Source: Magnetospirillum sulfuroxidans
GTDB lineage: Bacteria; Pseudomonadota; Alphaproteobacteria; Rhodospirillales; Magnetospirillaceae
Assembly: GCF_018224925.1 (NCBI RefSeq)
Contig: NZ_JAGTUF010000011.1
Coordinates: 1 to 64,000 of the forward strand
Length of the DNA: 64,000 bases
Direction: 5' to 3'
In this document: positions 1 to 7,807 of the stretch, in pieces
Layout of the letters: the number at the start of each line of letters is the position of its first letter
How positions within the stretch are numbered: the first letter of the stretch is position 1
Notes under the pieces: model-generated
Databases searched by the model: none
The model's input: only the letters and a program-made list of their open reading frames with translations
Told to the model about the DNA's origin: nothing
Made by a program: the position numbers and the translations under genes

Positions 1-23
1 GTAACCCTCGTCGACGCCGCTGA

Positions 24-482
24 ACGCTTCGGACCGACGGGGAAAGGGGGCGCGAACACGCCTTTTTCCGCACCCTGCTAAAGGCGGTAAACCTCTCGCT
101 TGGACACGGCCAGATGTCTATCGGCCACCTTACGTTCGACCAGCTTCTTGACGATGCTGCTGTAGATTCCGACACCAAGGAAAAAGCCGTTTGGATCGAT
201 ATAGACAATGCATTTTCCAGCCCCGTCACGCGCTCCGATGATGCGGCGGAGTATGCTCCAACGCAAATCCTGGCAGAGCTATTCAGAAATGCTGGCTATG
301 ATGCGATCATCTATCGAAGCCAGTTTGGTGAAACGGGCTATAATATCGCTCTTTTTACCATTGAGGATGCCGCTCCAATCAACTGCGCGCCGTATGAAGT
401 TACTGCGGTCGAAGTGGCCTTCAAGGAGGCTGGTAATAGGTGGTTCTCTATGGAGCGCCAGAAGCATCGGAAAATCACGTAG
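24..482 (+). pseudogene. RES-domain toxin-like remnant (C-terminal part)
   Basis: The reading frame is open from base 24, preceded in frame by TGA at 21, and its first ATG is at 114. The C-terminal half (YAPTQILAELFR, GYDAIIYRS, YNIALF) matches the conserved end of RES-family proteins, which are NAD-degrading toxins of RES-Xre toxin-antitoxin modules. The N-terminal part with the usual active-site arginine and tyrosine is not visible and no Xre-like antitoxin gene is in view, so I read it as a truncated or frameshifted remnant. The gene could continue to the left of the window in another frame. Confidence 0.5.
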
Positions 483-503
483 ACAAAACATCTCGTGCAT
501 GGC

Positions 504-962
504 TTAACCGAGACAAGGTTCGGTCAGCACGTCGATAACGGCCATGACCGCCAGCAGGGCATCGGGAAATACATCCGTGTTGGCCTCGATCCAGCGGTCA
601 CGCCGCCCTTGCCGTTCCAGCAGCATGAGGTCGAATGGGCCTGGATCATCGTCGATCCAATAGAAATCGGCCTGCATGCTGATGGCGGCAGCCTTGGACG
701 TGTCCCACCGCAAGGGCGTTATCCGCAGTAATAGCGGCTCCAGCGCGTCATCCCAATTGGAGCATTCGCGGAACGCCCTAACGATCCCGGCATGTGATCC
801 CGAGCGGTCACGTGTGGTCAGCCAGAACGGTGTGTGGCGGTCAATGGCCCAGCGCAGGAACGTCTCCGCGTGCGGGGCGATTTCCCATCCCGCGTTCCAC
901 ACCGCGCCGGGCACGGCACTGCGCAGCAACGGGCCGTCGATATCAAGGTAGAGGACGGCCAT
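504..962 (-). CDS. HAD-superfamily-like hydrolase
   Basis: A 152-residue protein with HAD phosphatase motifs: LDIDGPLL near the N-terminus (nucleophile D7 and D9), WLTTRD as motif II and FYWIDDDP as the acidic motif. No cap domain is evident. Proteins of this type are usually annotated only as HAD domain-containing proteins and occur often in mobile regions. Its ATG overlaps the stop of the upstream gene (TGATG), so the two are translationally coupled. The substrate cannot be told from sequence. Confidence 0.65.
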   Translation of the reverse strand: MAVLYLDIDGPLLRSAVPGAVWNAGWEIAPHAETFLRWAIDRHTPFWLTTRDRSGSHAGIVRAFRECSNWDDALEPLLLRITPLRWDTSKAAAISMQADFYWIDDDPGPFDLMLLERQGRRDRWIEANTDVFPDALLAVMAVIDVLTEPCLG

Positions 963-1708
963 CAGCAGGCCAATTCCCAGCCATCGACGTAATATGCGCC
1001 CTGCTCGTCGATCAGCACCGGCGGTTCGCTGATGTAGCAGACATTCGCGTGGGCGATCAGCATGTGGGTCTCCGTCAGCAGATCAAGCAGCGGGGCAACG
1101 CCTTCGGTCTCGGCCATCAGTCCAATGCGGCGGCGCAAGAACGACAGCGCGATGGTTCCTGGCGTCGCTGCCCCCGGCACGGCGTCACCGATGCCCTGAT
1201 AACGCGGCGAAGCAGCCATAACCTCGGCAGCCTTGCAGGGCGTGTGCAGTGTGACCGTTCCGGCCACGCTGCCCTTGATCCAGGATGGCTGATCGGGGAA
1301 CGGCAGATCGTCGCACGCCAACGCATCCCACAGGGCTTGTTCCCGTGGCTTGGTCGCGGCCAACACACCGCGCTCCAAATCTCCGCATAGCATCGCCAAT
1401 TCGCCCTTTCCCACGCGGGCGGCAGTGCGTGCCCGCTGCATTGGCCCATGGACAAGCTGGTCCGTCACGTTTGGCCCCACCGGGTCATCGGCCACCAGCG
1501 GGAAGACCGACCGTGCCCACGCCATGGTCAAGGGCGAAGCGCACCAGATGATGTGCCGGGGATGCGGCAGTCCCGCCTCACGGTATGCGTCCTTGACCAG
1601 TTGCTCGACGCGGGGACGGTCGGGCCGATCCGTGAGGCCCAGCATGGTGGTCCAGACGTGGAGAAAACGGCGTGCCGCCGCCGTGGGGTTGTCAGTGATG
1701 GTGTTCAT
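962..1708 (-). CDS. Hypothetical protein (possibly DUF6745-like)
   Basis: A 248-residue soluble protein with no signal peptide or membrane segment. A GAGG ribosome binding site precedes the ATG at 1708. The segment HIIWCASPLTMAWA and the tryptophan-containing motifs recall DUF6745-type proteins, but this is a weak recollection and I do not assign a function. It overlaps the start of the HAD-like gene and lies 56 bases downstream of the recombinase gene, so all three may be cotranscribed as island cargo. Confidence 0.55.
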   Translation of the reverse strand: MNTITDNPTAAARRFLHVWTTMLGLTDRPDRPRVEQLVKDAYREAGLPHPRHIIWCASPLTMAWARSVFPLVADDPVGPNVTDQLVHGPMQRARTAARVGKGELAMLCGDLERGVLAATKPREQALWDALACDDLPFPDQPSWIKGSVAGTVTLHTPCKAAEVMAASPRYQGIGDAVPGAATPGTIALSFLRRRIGLMAETEGVAPLLDLLTETHMLIAHANVCYISEPPVLIDEQGAYYVDGWELAC

Positions 1709-1764
1709 GGGAGTGCCTCAATATCCGCAGTGTTAATGACCACGGTATTTAGCGGCGCGCCCAT

Positions 1765-2337
1765 TCAGAGGATTTCCACCGCCGCCCGCATCATGGCGTC
1801 GTTGACCTCAATATAGCGTTGCGTGGTGCTGAGGTGCCGGTGCCCGGCCAGCGTCATGATCACCTTGGCCGAGACGCCGCTGTGGGCGAGCCGGGTGATG
1901 AACCAACGTCGCCCGCTGTGGCTGCTGGCCCCGTCGATGCCCGCCGCTCCATAGAGGTTGGTGAACAACTGGCACAGGGTATTGGGCGAGAATGCCGTTT
2001 GCTTTTGCGTCAGCAGGAACGGGGTGTCGCCGGGGCGCTGGGCCACCTTCAGCGCGACCACATAGCGTTCCAGTTCCTTGCGCAGCTTGTCGCCCACGAA
2101 CACCGCCCGTGCCTCGCCGGTCTTGGTGATGGCTCCACGTAGCAGGATTTGATCCTTGACCTGGCCGTCGCCGGTCAGCACGTCCTTGACGGTCAGGGCG
2201 GCGATCTCGCCCACGCGCATCCCGGCATAGAAACTGAGCATGAGGGCAGCGCGGTTGCGGGCCGCGTGCTTCCTGCTGGCGATGATGGCCAGCACGCGCT
2301 TCAGCTCGCTCTCGCTCAAAACCTTGGCCTGCTTCAT
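1765..2337 (-). CDS. Tyrosine recombinase / integrase, catalytic domain only
   Basis: A 190-residue site-specific recombinase with the full catalytic set: R41 in AGMRVGEI, K72, H140 and R143 in HSGRR, H166 in LAGHRH and nucleophile Y175 in QRYIEV. The usual N-terminal SAM-like core-binding domain of about 100 residues is missing, so the protein is about half the length of a typical XerC/D or phage integrase. Either a partner supplies DNA binding or it is a specialised short recombinase. Its presence supports the mobile nature of bases 1 to about 17,000. It lies about 15 kb from the tRNA-Leu, so it is not adjacent to that possible attachment site. Confidence 0.88.
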   Translation of the reverse strand: MKQAKVLSESELKRVLAIIASRKHAARNRAALMLSFYAGMRVGEIAALTVKDVLTGDGQVKDQILLRGAITKTGEARAVFVGDKLRKELERYVVALKVAQRPGDTPFLLTQKQTAFSPNTLCQLFTNLYGAAGIDGASSHSGRRWFITRLAHSGVSAKVIMTLAGHRHLSTTQRYIEVNDAMMRAAVEIL

Positions 2338-2669
2338 AGCTGAAACCTTGAGAAATCAACGCGGACGCACAAAACGTTATAAGCGCCGATTGCCCAAAGT
2401 CGCAACGGCGTTGATCCGTGCGTTATTTCAACGATGTAGCCAAAATATAAGAAAATGTGCGTTTGTAAATAAGACAAAGCCGGGAGATCAGCAATGAATT
2501 CCAAGGCGATACCGCATGAGTTCTTTCCAGAACGTCTCGCGCGCTTTTTCTGCGGGACAGCGCCTCGCGTTGGCTGCCGCGCCTCTGGGCCAGAAAAACC
2601 TAATGAAACGCACAGAAGTACATATTCGTGCCCGGTCAAGCCGGATGCGATGGGCCACAGAAGATCGAG
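2338..2669. other. Gene-free AT-rich gap
   Basis: About 330 bases between the divergent recombinase and FixJ-like genes, more AT-rich than the surroundings around 2,370-2,480. It presumably holds the promoters of both genes. A short plus-strand frame from 2,494 has a GGGAG ribosome-binding-like sequence but runs out of phase into the regulator gene and has no recognisable product. I see no RNA gene or clear terminator here. Confidence 0.4.
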
Positions 2670-3302
2670 ATGCAGCAAGAACCACCCTTCGTCGTCGCCG
2701 TTGTGGATGATGATGCCGGTTTCCGGGACGCGATTGGCTGGCTGCTCAAGGCCAACGGCTATGGGGTGCGCAGCTATGGCGACGCCCCATCCTTCCTCGC
2801 CGGTCACGATCCGGTGGCTATTGGCTGTGTGCTGCTTGATCTGCGCCTGGACGATTCTTGCGGTATCGACACGCTGGTTGAAGCTCGGCAGCGCGGCCTT
2901 GATGCGCCCGTGTTGATGATCTCAGGGCACGGCGACATTCCCACGGCTGTAAAGGCCGTGAAGCTTGGCGCGGCGGGTTTCATCGAAAAGCCCGTGGACA
3001 ACGACAAGCTGCTCGCCACTGTGGAAGCGGCCTGCACGGCGCACCAGCAGCAATGCCGCCAGCATGGCCGGGCGATCAATGCCCTGAAAGGCTATGGGCA
3101 GTTGACCAACCGGGAGCGGCAGGTGTTCTGGGCCATCACCGATGGCCTGACCAACAAGGAAATCGGCACGACATTGGGCATCAGCATTCGGACGGCTGAA
3201 ACCCACAGGGCGCGCGTTTTCGAGAAAATGAGTGCGGGCAGCGTCGGGGACCTGAATAGGGCGGCCCATTTCCTGCCTCGGCCACCGCTCGTCAATCCGT
3301 AG
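2670..3302 (+). CDS. FixJ/NarL-type response regulator
   Basis: A 210-residue response regulator. The receiver domain (about 6-125) has the acidic triad at 13-15 (VVDDD), phosphoacceptor D57 in LLDLRL and the conserved lysine in FIEKPVDN. The C-terminal LuxR-type helix-turn-helix has LTNREREV-like and NKEIGTTLGIS motifs. I chose the ATG at 2670 because homology begins there; an upstream in-frame ATG at 2628 adds residues without similarity. No kinase gene is adjacent, so it is an orphan. It is clearly paralogous to the regulator at 10,344-10,955 (both share PFVVAVVDDDA and SGHGDIPTAVKAV). Confidence 0.9.
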   Translation: MQQEPPFVVAVVDDDAGFRDAIGWLLKANGYGVRSYGDAPSFLAGHDPVAIGCVLLDLRLDDSCGIDTLVEARQRGLDAPVLMISGHGDIPTAVKAVKLGAAGFIEKPVDNDKLLATVEAACTAHQQQCRQHGRAINALKGYGQLTNRERQVFWAITDGLTNKEIGTTLGISIRTAETHRARVFEKMSAGSVGDLNRAAHFLPRPPLVNP

Positions 3303-3328
3303 TTAGCCACAATTACGACACCCCTGCT

Positions 3329-3366
3329 CAGAGGTACACAGTACCTCTGTCAGCGCACGCGTGCGC
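3329..3366. promoter_or_regulatory. 9-bp hairpin followed by 14-bp perfect palindrome
   Basis: CAGAGGTAC (3329-3337) pairs perfectly with GTACCTCTG (3341-3349) around the loop ACA, and is followed by the perfect palindrome GCGCACGCGTGCGC at 3353-3366. There is no T-run, so it is a poor intrinsic terminator. The position, 40-75 bases before the small secreted-protein gene, suits an operator or a leader structure. Confidence 0.45.
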
Positions 3367-3403
3367 ATCGCTGTAAGAGACCACTCACTATCAGGGGGAC
3401 AGA

Positions 3404-3673
3404 ATGAAGAAGATCATGATGATCTTGGCCGCCACTATGTTCTTGGGGGCCGCCCATGCCGCCGAAAGCCAGACCTCTCAGCCCGACCGGGTGCATGACT
3501 GGCAGGCGATCCAGGAATACATCCAAACGGCCCAGGCTGGCCCGAACACTCTCCAGTGTATCGATCGCTGCCAAGCTAGCTACAACGCTTGCCAGCGGCA
3601 GGCGTATAGCCCGGACAAGGCGCAGCAATGCTACCGGGAACTGGAATCTTGTAATCGCCGCTGTGGCTACTGA
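3404..3673 (+). CDS. Small cysteine-rich secreted protein
   Basis: An 89-residue protein with a clear Sec signal peptide (MKK, hydrophobic core, cleavage after AAHA-A). The mature part of about 68 residues has six cysteines in paired patterns: CIDRC, C at NAC, CYRELESC and NRRC. The spacing suggests disulfide-bonded helical hairpins in the periplasm. It is the first gene of a three-gene plus-strand set of signal or membrane proteins and lies downstream of a FixJ-like regulator. I do not recognise the family. Confidence 0.7.
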   Translation: MKKIMMILAATMFLGAAHAAESQTSQPDRVHDWQAIQEYIQTAQAGPNTLQCIDRCQASYNACQRQAYSPDKAQQCYRELESCNRRCGY

Positions 3674-3687
3674 TTGCCGAGGGCTCC

Positions 3688-4164
3688 ATGCTGTCTCTAC
3701 TCCTTCTTGTCTCTATCATCTTCGCATCCATGTTCGCATTAGCCTTTTTTCTGGCATCGATATTTATCAGGAACCCTGATCCTGACGTAGAAACCCCGTC
3801 GAAGTTCTTTTTGGTCATTGCAGCCCTGTTTGCACTTTTTGCATTCTCGGCTTTCATTTGGCGCGGCCACGATGAGCGACAGGAACAGGCGGAAATTGCC
3901 GCTAAAAAGGAATTTAGCGAACTCGTACAGTCCCGATGCGCTGCCGCCAACCGACAGTACGAAGACGCCCTGATGACCCGCGAGAACTATGGGGCGCTAT
4001 CGGCGACGCAACAGGCCCGAATGGGACGGGAATGGGGTGCTGATGGGAATTGGGTTCAGGGCCAAGTCAGCAATTCGCGGCGTGCCGTGGATGACTGCGA
4101 GCGTGGGCTCAGGGCTGACAAGGCCGCGATATACCGATCGCACGGCCTGAGCCTTGAGAAATGA
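3688..4164 (+). CDS. Small membrane protein with two N-terminal membrane segments
   Basis: A 158-residue protein with two hydrophobic segments (about 1-28 and 36-54) followed by a charged soluble domain rich in Arg, Asp and Ala. The start lies 14 bases after the previous gene, and its TGA overlaps the next ATG (ATGA), indicating one operon. No known domain is recognised. Confidence 0.6.
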   Translation: MLSLLLLVSIIFASMFALAFFLASIFIRNPDPDVETPSKFFLVIAALFALFAFSAFIWRGHDERQEQAEIAAKKEFSELVQSRCAAANRQYEDALMTRENYGALSATQQARMGREWGADGNWVQGQVSNSRRAVDDCERGLRADKAAIYRSHGLSLEK

Positions 4165-4616
4165 ACAAGAAAGGGGCACTTCGTCTAGCAATCGCGGCAG
4201 GCCTCATCGCCGCCGCGATCTGCCCCTTCCGAAGCGCCCACGCGACCAACGGCGAATGCGAAGAAATCCGGATGGCACTTAATCCGATCTATCAGCAACT
4301 GATCGCGGCGCTCGACCGTTATCTTTATAGCCGCGACGTCAACATGAAGATCGATGCCGAGACGGACACCTGGGCGCAGTTCCAGTTCCGGGACATGGCC
4401 GATCGGCACGACAAGCAGATCGTCAATCTCATTCGCGAGTACAACGATGGCGACCCGGTCGCAATTCGCAAGTGCAATGAGGTCGTTTACCAGGCCGACT
4501 GCGAGGCGTTCCAGGTCTATAAGGCCGCTGTGATCAACCTCCCCGGCATGGCCTCTCGGCGCAGCGATATTCTGGCCGAAGAAGCTAAGAGGTGCGCCCA
4601 GGCGCACGGCGACTAA
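4161..4616 (+). CDS. Secreted helical protein of unknown function
   Basis: A 151-residue protein with a signal peptide (MNKKGALRLAIAAGLIAA, probable cleavage near AHA-T) and a mature alpha-helical domain with four cysteines (GECEEI, RKCNEV, QADCEAF, KRCAQ), probably two disulfides. It is coupled to the previous gene by ATGA. Its TAA stop overlaps the stop of the convergent minus-strand glycosyltransferase-like gene. Family unknown. Confidence 0.6.
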   Translation: MNKKGALRLAIAAGLIAAAICPFRSAHATNGECEEIRMALNPIYQQLIAALDRYLYSRDVNMKIDAETDTWAQFQFRDMADRHDKQIVNLIREYNDGDPVAIRKCNEVVYQADCEAFQVYKAAVINLPGMASRRSDILAEEAKRCAQAHGD

Positions 4617-5398
4617 AGGGAGCCCTTGTCGATGGTGTGCCCGCGTGCGCCCTGCCAGAACCGGGCAATAAACTCGTGCTTGTTGAGACGTCCGTTCTCG
4701 TAGCGCATGCCGGGATAGGTCTGCGCGAAATGCGCCTTGGCCTTGGCGTGAACCGCCTTGCGGGTTTCCATGTCATATAATGTGGACGAGCCTTCGTAGG
4801 CGGCGAACTCGCGCAAGGCGATGTTGTGGCATTGGAACGCACCCAGCCCTTGCTGGACGAACTGATACGCGAAATCGTCGTCCTCGCCGATCTGCATGTC
4901 ATTGAACCAAATCGGCTGCGATGGCTTGCGGAGAAACCAGAAGCTGCCCTTGAGGTCAACGAGACGCTCGAACACCAGGAAGTCGGCGAAGAAATCGGGC
5001 TTGGCCTTCCAGGGATATCCCCGAATGGCCCCGTTGATCGGGCTGAAAATGTAGATGTTGTCGGCGATTTGCGGCAGCGCGCCGAAGATCGTGTGGCCGT
5101 CCATTTCGTCGATCAGGACGGAATCGTTGTCGGCCATGACGGTCCAGGTTTCGTCGCTGGCGTAAAAGTCCTCCAGCAGCGGATTGCGTGCCGGGCCAGG
5201 ACGCAGGAGCGGCCCCTTATACCGGGCATAGGTGATGCGTGGATCGGCGCGATACCAGTTGCTTTGGTAGCCCTGGTCGAACACCAGGACATCAAGCCCG
5301 CGTTCCAACAGCCAATCGAGTTGGCGGTTGTGCCACGCGAGGCGCTTTTGCTGAAGCGCCCCGGTGTCGCCCATGTAGGAGATGATGCGTGCCTTCAT
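4613..5398 (-). CDS. GT-A-like glycosyltransferase (modification cassette)
   Basis: A 261-residue protein that looks like a small GT-A-fold nucleotide-sugar transferase. An N-terminal alpha/beta region is followed by MADND at about 88-92, which fits a DxD-type metal/sugar-nucleotide motif, then aromatic-rich segments and a second acidic cluster IGEDDDFAYQ at about 163-172, which fits the acceptor or catalytic acid region. There is no membrane segment. It is the last gene of the minus-strand cassette and its ATG overlaps the stop of the QueD-like gene (ATGA). An acceptor of modified base or tRNA is inferred from neighbours only. Confidence 0.6.
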   Translation of the reverse strand: MKARIISYMGDTGALQQKRLAWHNRQLDWLLERGLDVLVFDQGYQSNWYRADPRITYARYKGPLLRPGPARNPLLEDFYASDETWTVMADNDSVLIDEMDGHTIFGALPQIADNIYIFSPINGAIRGYPWKAKPDFFADFLVFERLVDLKGSFWFLRKPSQPIWFNDMQIGEDDDFAYQFVQQGLGAFQCHNIALREFAAYEGSSTLYDMETRKAVHAKAKAHFAQTYPGMRYENGRLNKHEFIARFWQGARGHTIDKGSL

Positions 5399-6006
5399 GG
5401 CACTTGCTGCGGGGGCAGTGGGTTGCGGAATGGGCGTGTTTTATCTTGGACCGCCTTCACGATCTTGGTCCACTGGCACGGATCGCTCCATTCTTCGCGG
5501 ATAGCATCGCTGAATACGATCTGGTCCAGCGCGATGGGGCCACCCATTTCGGGATCGAAGGCGTCGGCACGCCAGCATTGCGCATAGCCCGTGTCGGTTT
5601 CGTGGACGATGACGCTATCCAAGGTCACGCCCTGCTCGCCATTCCCGAACTTGGTCACGGCCAGCACGGTATCGACCAGAACGAAGAACACACGGCTGAG
5701 CTGTTCCGCGCTGGGGTTCACCGGCATGGACACCCACCGCTCGCTGTGCCGCTGGATGAAGGCGATGTACTCCGGGTCATCACGATCCCAGAAGCAGGCG
5801 GCATGGTCCCAGGAATCGATCAGTTCCTTGATCGCGCCCTTGAGCAGGCCAAAATCCAGGATCATCCCGGCATTGTCCAGCCGTGCGGCGGTCAGCAGCA
5901 ATTCCACCCGGTAGCTGTGGCCGTGCAGGCTGAGGGCGCAACGGCGGGTCGAGCAGTTGCGCACCACATGGGCGTTCTCGAACCGGAACAGCTTACGGAT
6001 GATCAT
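5395..6006 (-). CDS. queD: QueD-like 6-carboxy-tetrahydropterin synthase
   Basis: A 203-residue protein of the 6-pyruvoyl-tetrahydropterin synthase / QueD family (T-fold). Zinc ligands are H13 (FENAH) and H28/H30 (LHGHSY); C18 and C23 precede the HxH, one of which is the likely catalytic cysteine. DSWDHA supplies the Asp-His relay, NPSAEQLSRVFF is the family signature and VHETDTGYA carries the pterin-binding glutamate. QueD makes the precursor of 7-deazaguanines (preQ0) for queuosine or for deazaguanine DNA. It overlaps both neighbours by ATGA. queE, queC and folE are not in the window, so chromosomal copies would have to supply those steps. Confidence 0.85.
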   Translation of the reverse strand: MIIRKLFRFENAHVVRNCSTRRCALSLHGHSYRVELLLTAARLDNAGMILDFGLLKGAIKELIDSWDHAACFWDRDDPEYIAFIQRHSERWVSMPVNPSAEQLSRVFFVLVDTVLAVTKFGNGEQGVTLDSVIVHETDTGYAQCWRADAFDPEMGGPIALDQIVFSDAIREEWSDPCQWTKIVKAVQDKTRPFRNPLPPQQVP

Positions 6007-6344
6007 AGTTTGTCGTTGAAGGATTTGTTTTCGTCGCGGATACGCTCAAGAACTTGGGCGTCAGTCTCTCCCGGCAGGCGCAGACCATAACGGTCCACGC
6101 TTTCCCAAAAGACCGATGTCACAGTCCCGGTGAGATCATTTCCCACGCAGCAGCTCGGGATCGGCTCTCCGTTCTTGACGCACCATGCGTCCACGACCCG
6201 CAAAACGTCGTTGGTCTCGACCGTCTCGCCATAGGGGGCCACTATCTCACGAGAGAACTTTGAAGTCGGATCGGCGACCAACGCCCGCTGAATTTCCACG
6301 AATTCGCGCTTTGTTGGCTGTTTGCCTTTCGGCATCTTCAACAT
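6003..6344 (-). CDS. Small protein of unknown function in modification cassette
   Basis: About 113 residues, highly charged, with two adjacent cysteines (SCCVGND) in the middle. GAGG at 8-base spacing favours the ATG at 6344 over an in-frame GTG at 6353. Its stop overlaps the start of the QueD-like gene. It is the first gene after the 12-base C tract and could be sensitive to changes in that tract. No family recognised. Confidence 0.6.
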   Translation of the reverse strand: MLKMPKGKQPTKREFVEIQRALVADPTSKFSREIVAPYGETVETNDVLRVVDAWCVKNGEPIPSCCVGNDLTGTVTSVFWESVDRYGLRLPGETDAQVLERIRDENKSFNDKL

Positions 6345-6362
6345 ATTCAGCACCTCTATAAA

Positions 6363-6374
6363 GGGGGGGGGGGG
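6363..6374. repeat. 12-base homopolymer G/C tract inside the cassette
   Basis: Twelve consecutive G on the plus strand (C on the coding strand) lie between the TGT-like gene and the next gene, about 8 bases upstream of its GAGG ribosome binding site. It is the longest single-base run I saw in the window. Tracts of this kind are classic slippage sites and can alter transcription or translation of what follows. Sequencing error in the run length cannot be excluded. Confidence 0.8.
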
Positions 6375-6415
6375 AATGCCGCCCTAGCGGCTTCGCAAGA
6401 AGCGGGGGATTGGCG

Positions 6416-7807
6416 TTACGGCAGCTTGATCTTCGCCAGATCGCTATCCGGCGTTTCGCTTTTGAGCGCCGCCGCCAGCTTGTCCACCAGATCGGCCTTC
6501 GCCTCGACGATCTTGGCGGACTGGCCGTAGACCTTGCGCAGGAACATTTCCTGGCTGATGAAGGTGAACAGCGCATAGCCCTCGGGCTTGAGGGTGCCGT
6601 AGAGGTGATAGAGGTTGGGATCGACCTCCAAATCCTTCTCTTCGGCTTCCTTCAGCGCGTCCCTGATCTTGGTTTCGCTCAGCGTGACCAAGTTCGTATA
6701 GGCCTCGAAGGAAAGATGTTCGGCGAGGCAACAGGTTCCCATGGCCCGCATGAAGTCGAGCTGACGGTCAAAGGCGCAAACGACACATTCCTTGGCGTCC
6801 GGATCAAAATGTTCGTCGCAGTCCCGACCACAGGTGGGCTGGAACCAGCGGGCATTCAGCACCTTGCGTTGGGCGACGCCCTCGGGGCCATCGGCGTAAT
6901 ACATCTGCTTGGTGCCGACCATGAGCCCAGCACTGGAGGCATCGCAGCTCACCGTGAAGCCATCATCATCGAGCACCCGGCGCAATGCCCGTTGGATCAA
7001 GGTGAACGAGGCAACCCGTTTTTCCGCCGCGACGCCAAGGATGTGTATCCAGCGGTGATTGCCGTCCTTACCCAGCAATCCGTCCTGGAGCATCCGCGCG
7101 ATCACCCGCAGGGCCGTGGCGGTGTTCTGAGCGGCGAAGCCGCCGAACGACCAACCGTCAAAGGCGTTGTCACCCCATTTGCTGCGGTCGCAATAGCCCT
7201 TGATCTCGTCATACCAGCGCAGCGCGCCCTCGTGGCCTTCGGCCCGAAGTCCCTGCACGACGTTGAGCATGCGCGCCGCCTTGGGGTTACGGTTTTGCAC
7301 CTGCCAATCGAAGTTGTCCTTGGTCAGCGTCAGGCATTCATCGAAGCTGTCGATGCAGATGGCCTTGCGGTTGCCGATGCTGCCGGTGGGAACGTCCATG
7401 GCGATGGCGATATCGCTGATCGCCTCCTGCCAGGACGTGATCTTCTCGCGCATCTCGTAATATTGCTTCGGAGCCAATATCCCGGTGGCGACCTGGAAGC
7501 CGCCGCTATCGCTCATCAACACCGTATCGGGGCGGCGATTCCAGATAGAGGGATTGATGGCCTTGGACTTCTGGATATCCAGTTCGGCGCCGCCACCGCT
7601 GAACAGGGCCGCGTCATAACGGAACAGCCCGCCCTCGCTGAGGTAATTGATGGCATCGAACGAAGAGAACCCCGCCTCCCTCAGCCCGGCAATCACGTCA
7701 GGCCGTGCGGAATAATTAATGAAACTGCTGTGAATGGCCGGGAACACCGACACATGGTCCTTGCGCCAATGCCGGTAATCCAGGCTGGGATCGATCTCTA
7801 CGGCCAT
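6416..7807 (-). CDS. tRNA-guanine transglycosylase (TGT/DpdA)-like protein
   Basis: A 463-residue protein with TGT-fold signatures. SDSGGFQ (about 99-105) is the hallmark active-site motif, NVVQG (about 182-186) matches GIVQGG, SFGGFA fits the glycine-rich loop, HILGVA matches YLMGVG, and D289 in VSCDASSAG sits where TGT has its nucleophile in FDC. C326, C330, C341, C344 and H364 could form the zinc site. Homology to TGT is clear but sequence is far from bacterial Tgt, and the context (phage-like cassette with QueD and glycosyltransferases) favours a DpdA-type enzyme that inserts 7-deazaguanine into DNA, or a specialised tRNA enzyme. It overlaps the upstream gene by 10 bases. Confidence 0.78.
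   Translation of the reverse strand: MAVEIDPSLDYRHWRKDHVSVFPAIHSSFINYSARPDVIAGLREAGFSSFDAINYLSEGGLFRYDAALFSGGGAELDIQKSKAINPSIWNRRPDTVLMSDSGGFQVATGILAPKQYYEMREKITSWQEAISDIAIAMDVPTGSIGNRKAICIDSFDECLTLTKDNFDWQVQNRNPKAARMLNVVQGLRAEGHEGALRWYDEIKGYCDRSKWGDNAFDGWSFGGFAAQNTATALRVIARMLQDGLLGKDGNHRWIHILGVAAEKRVASFTLIQRALRRVLDDDGFTVSCDASSAGLMVGTKQMYYADGPEGVAQRKVLNARWFQPTCGRDCDEHFDPDAKECVVCAFDRQLDFMRAMGTCCLAEHLSFEAYTNLVTLSETKIRDALKEAEEKDLEVDPNLYHLYGTLKPEGYALFTFISQEMFLRKVYGQSAKIVEAKADLVDKLAAALKSETPDSDLAKIKLP

Noticed and set aside
2494-2916. Plus-strand 140-codon frame before the FixJ-like gene
   Set aside because: It has a plausible ribosome binding site but overlaps the regulator in another frame and has no recognisable sequence.
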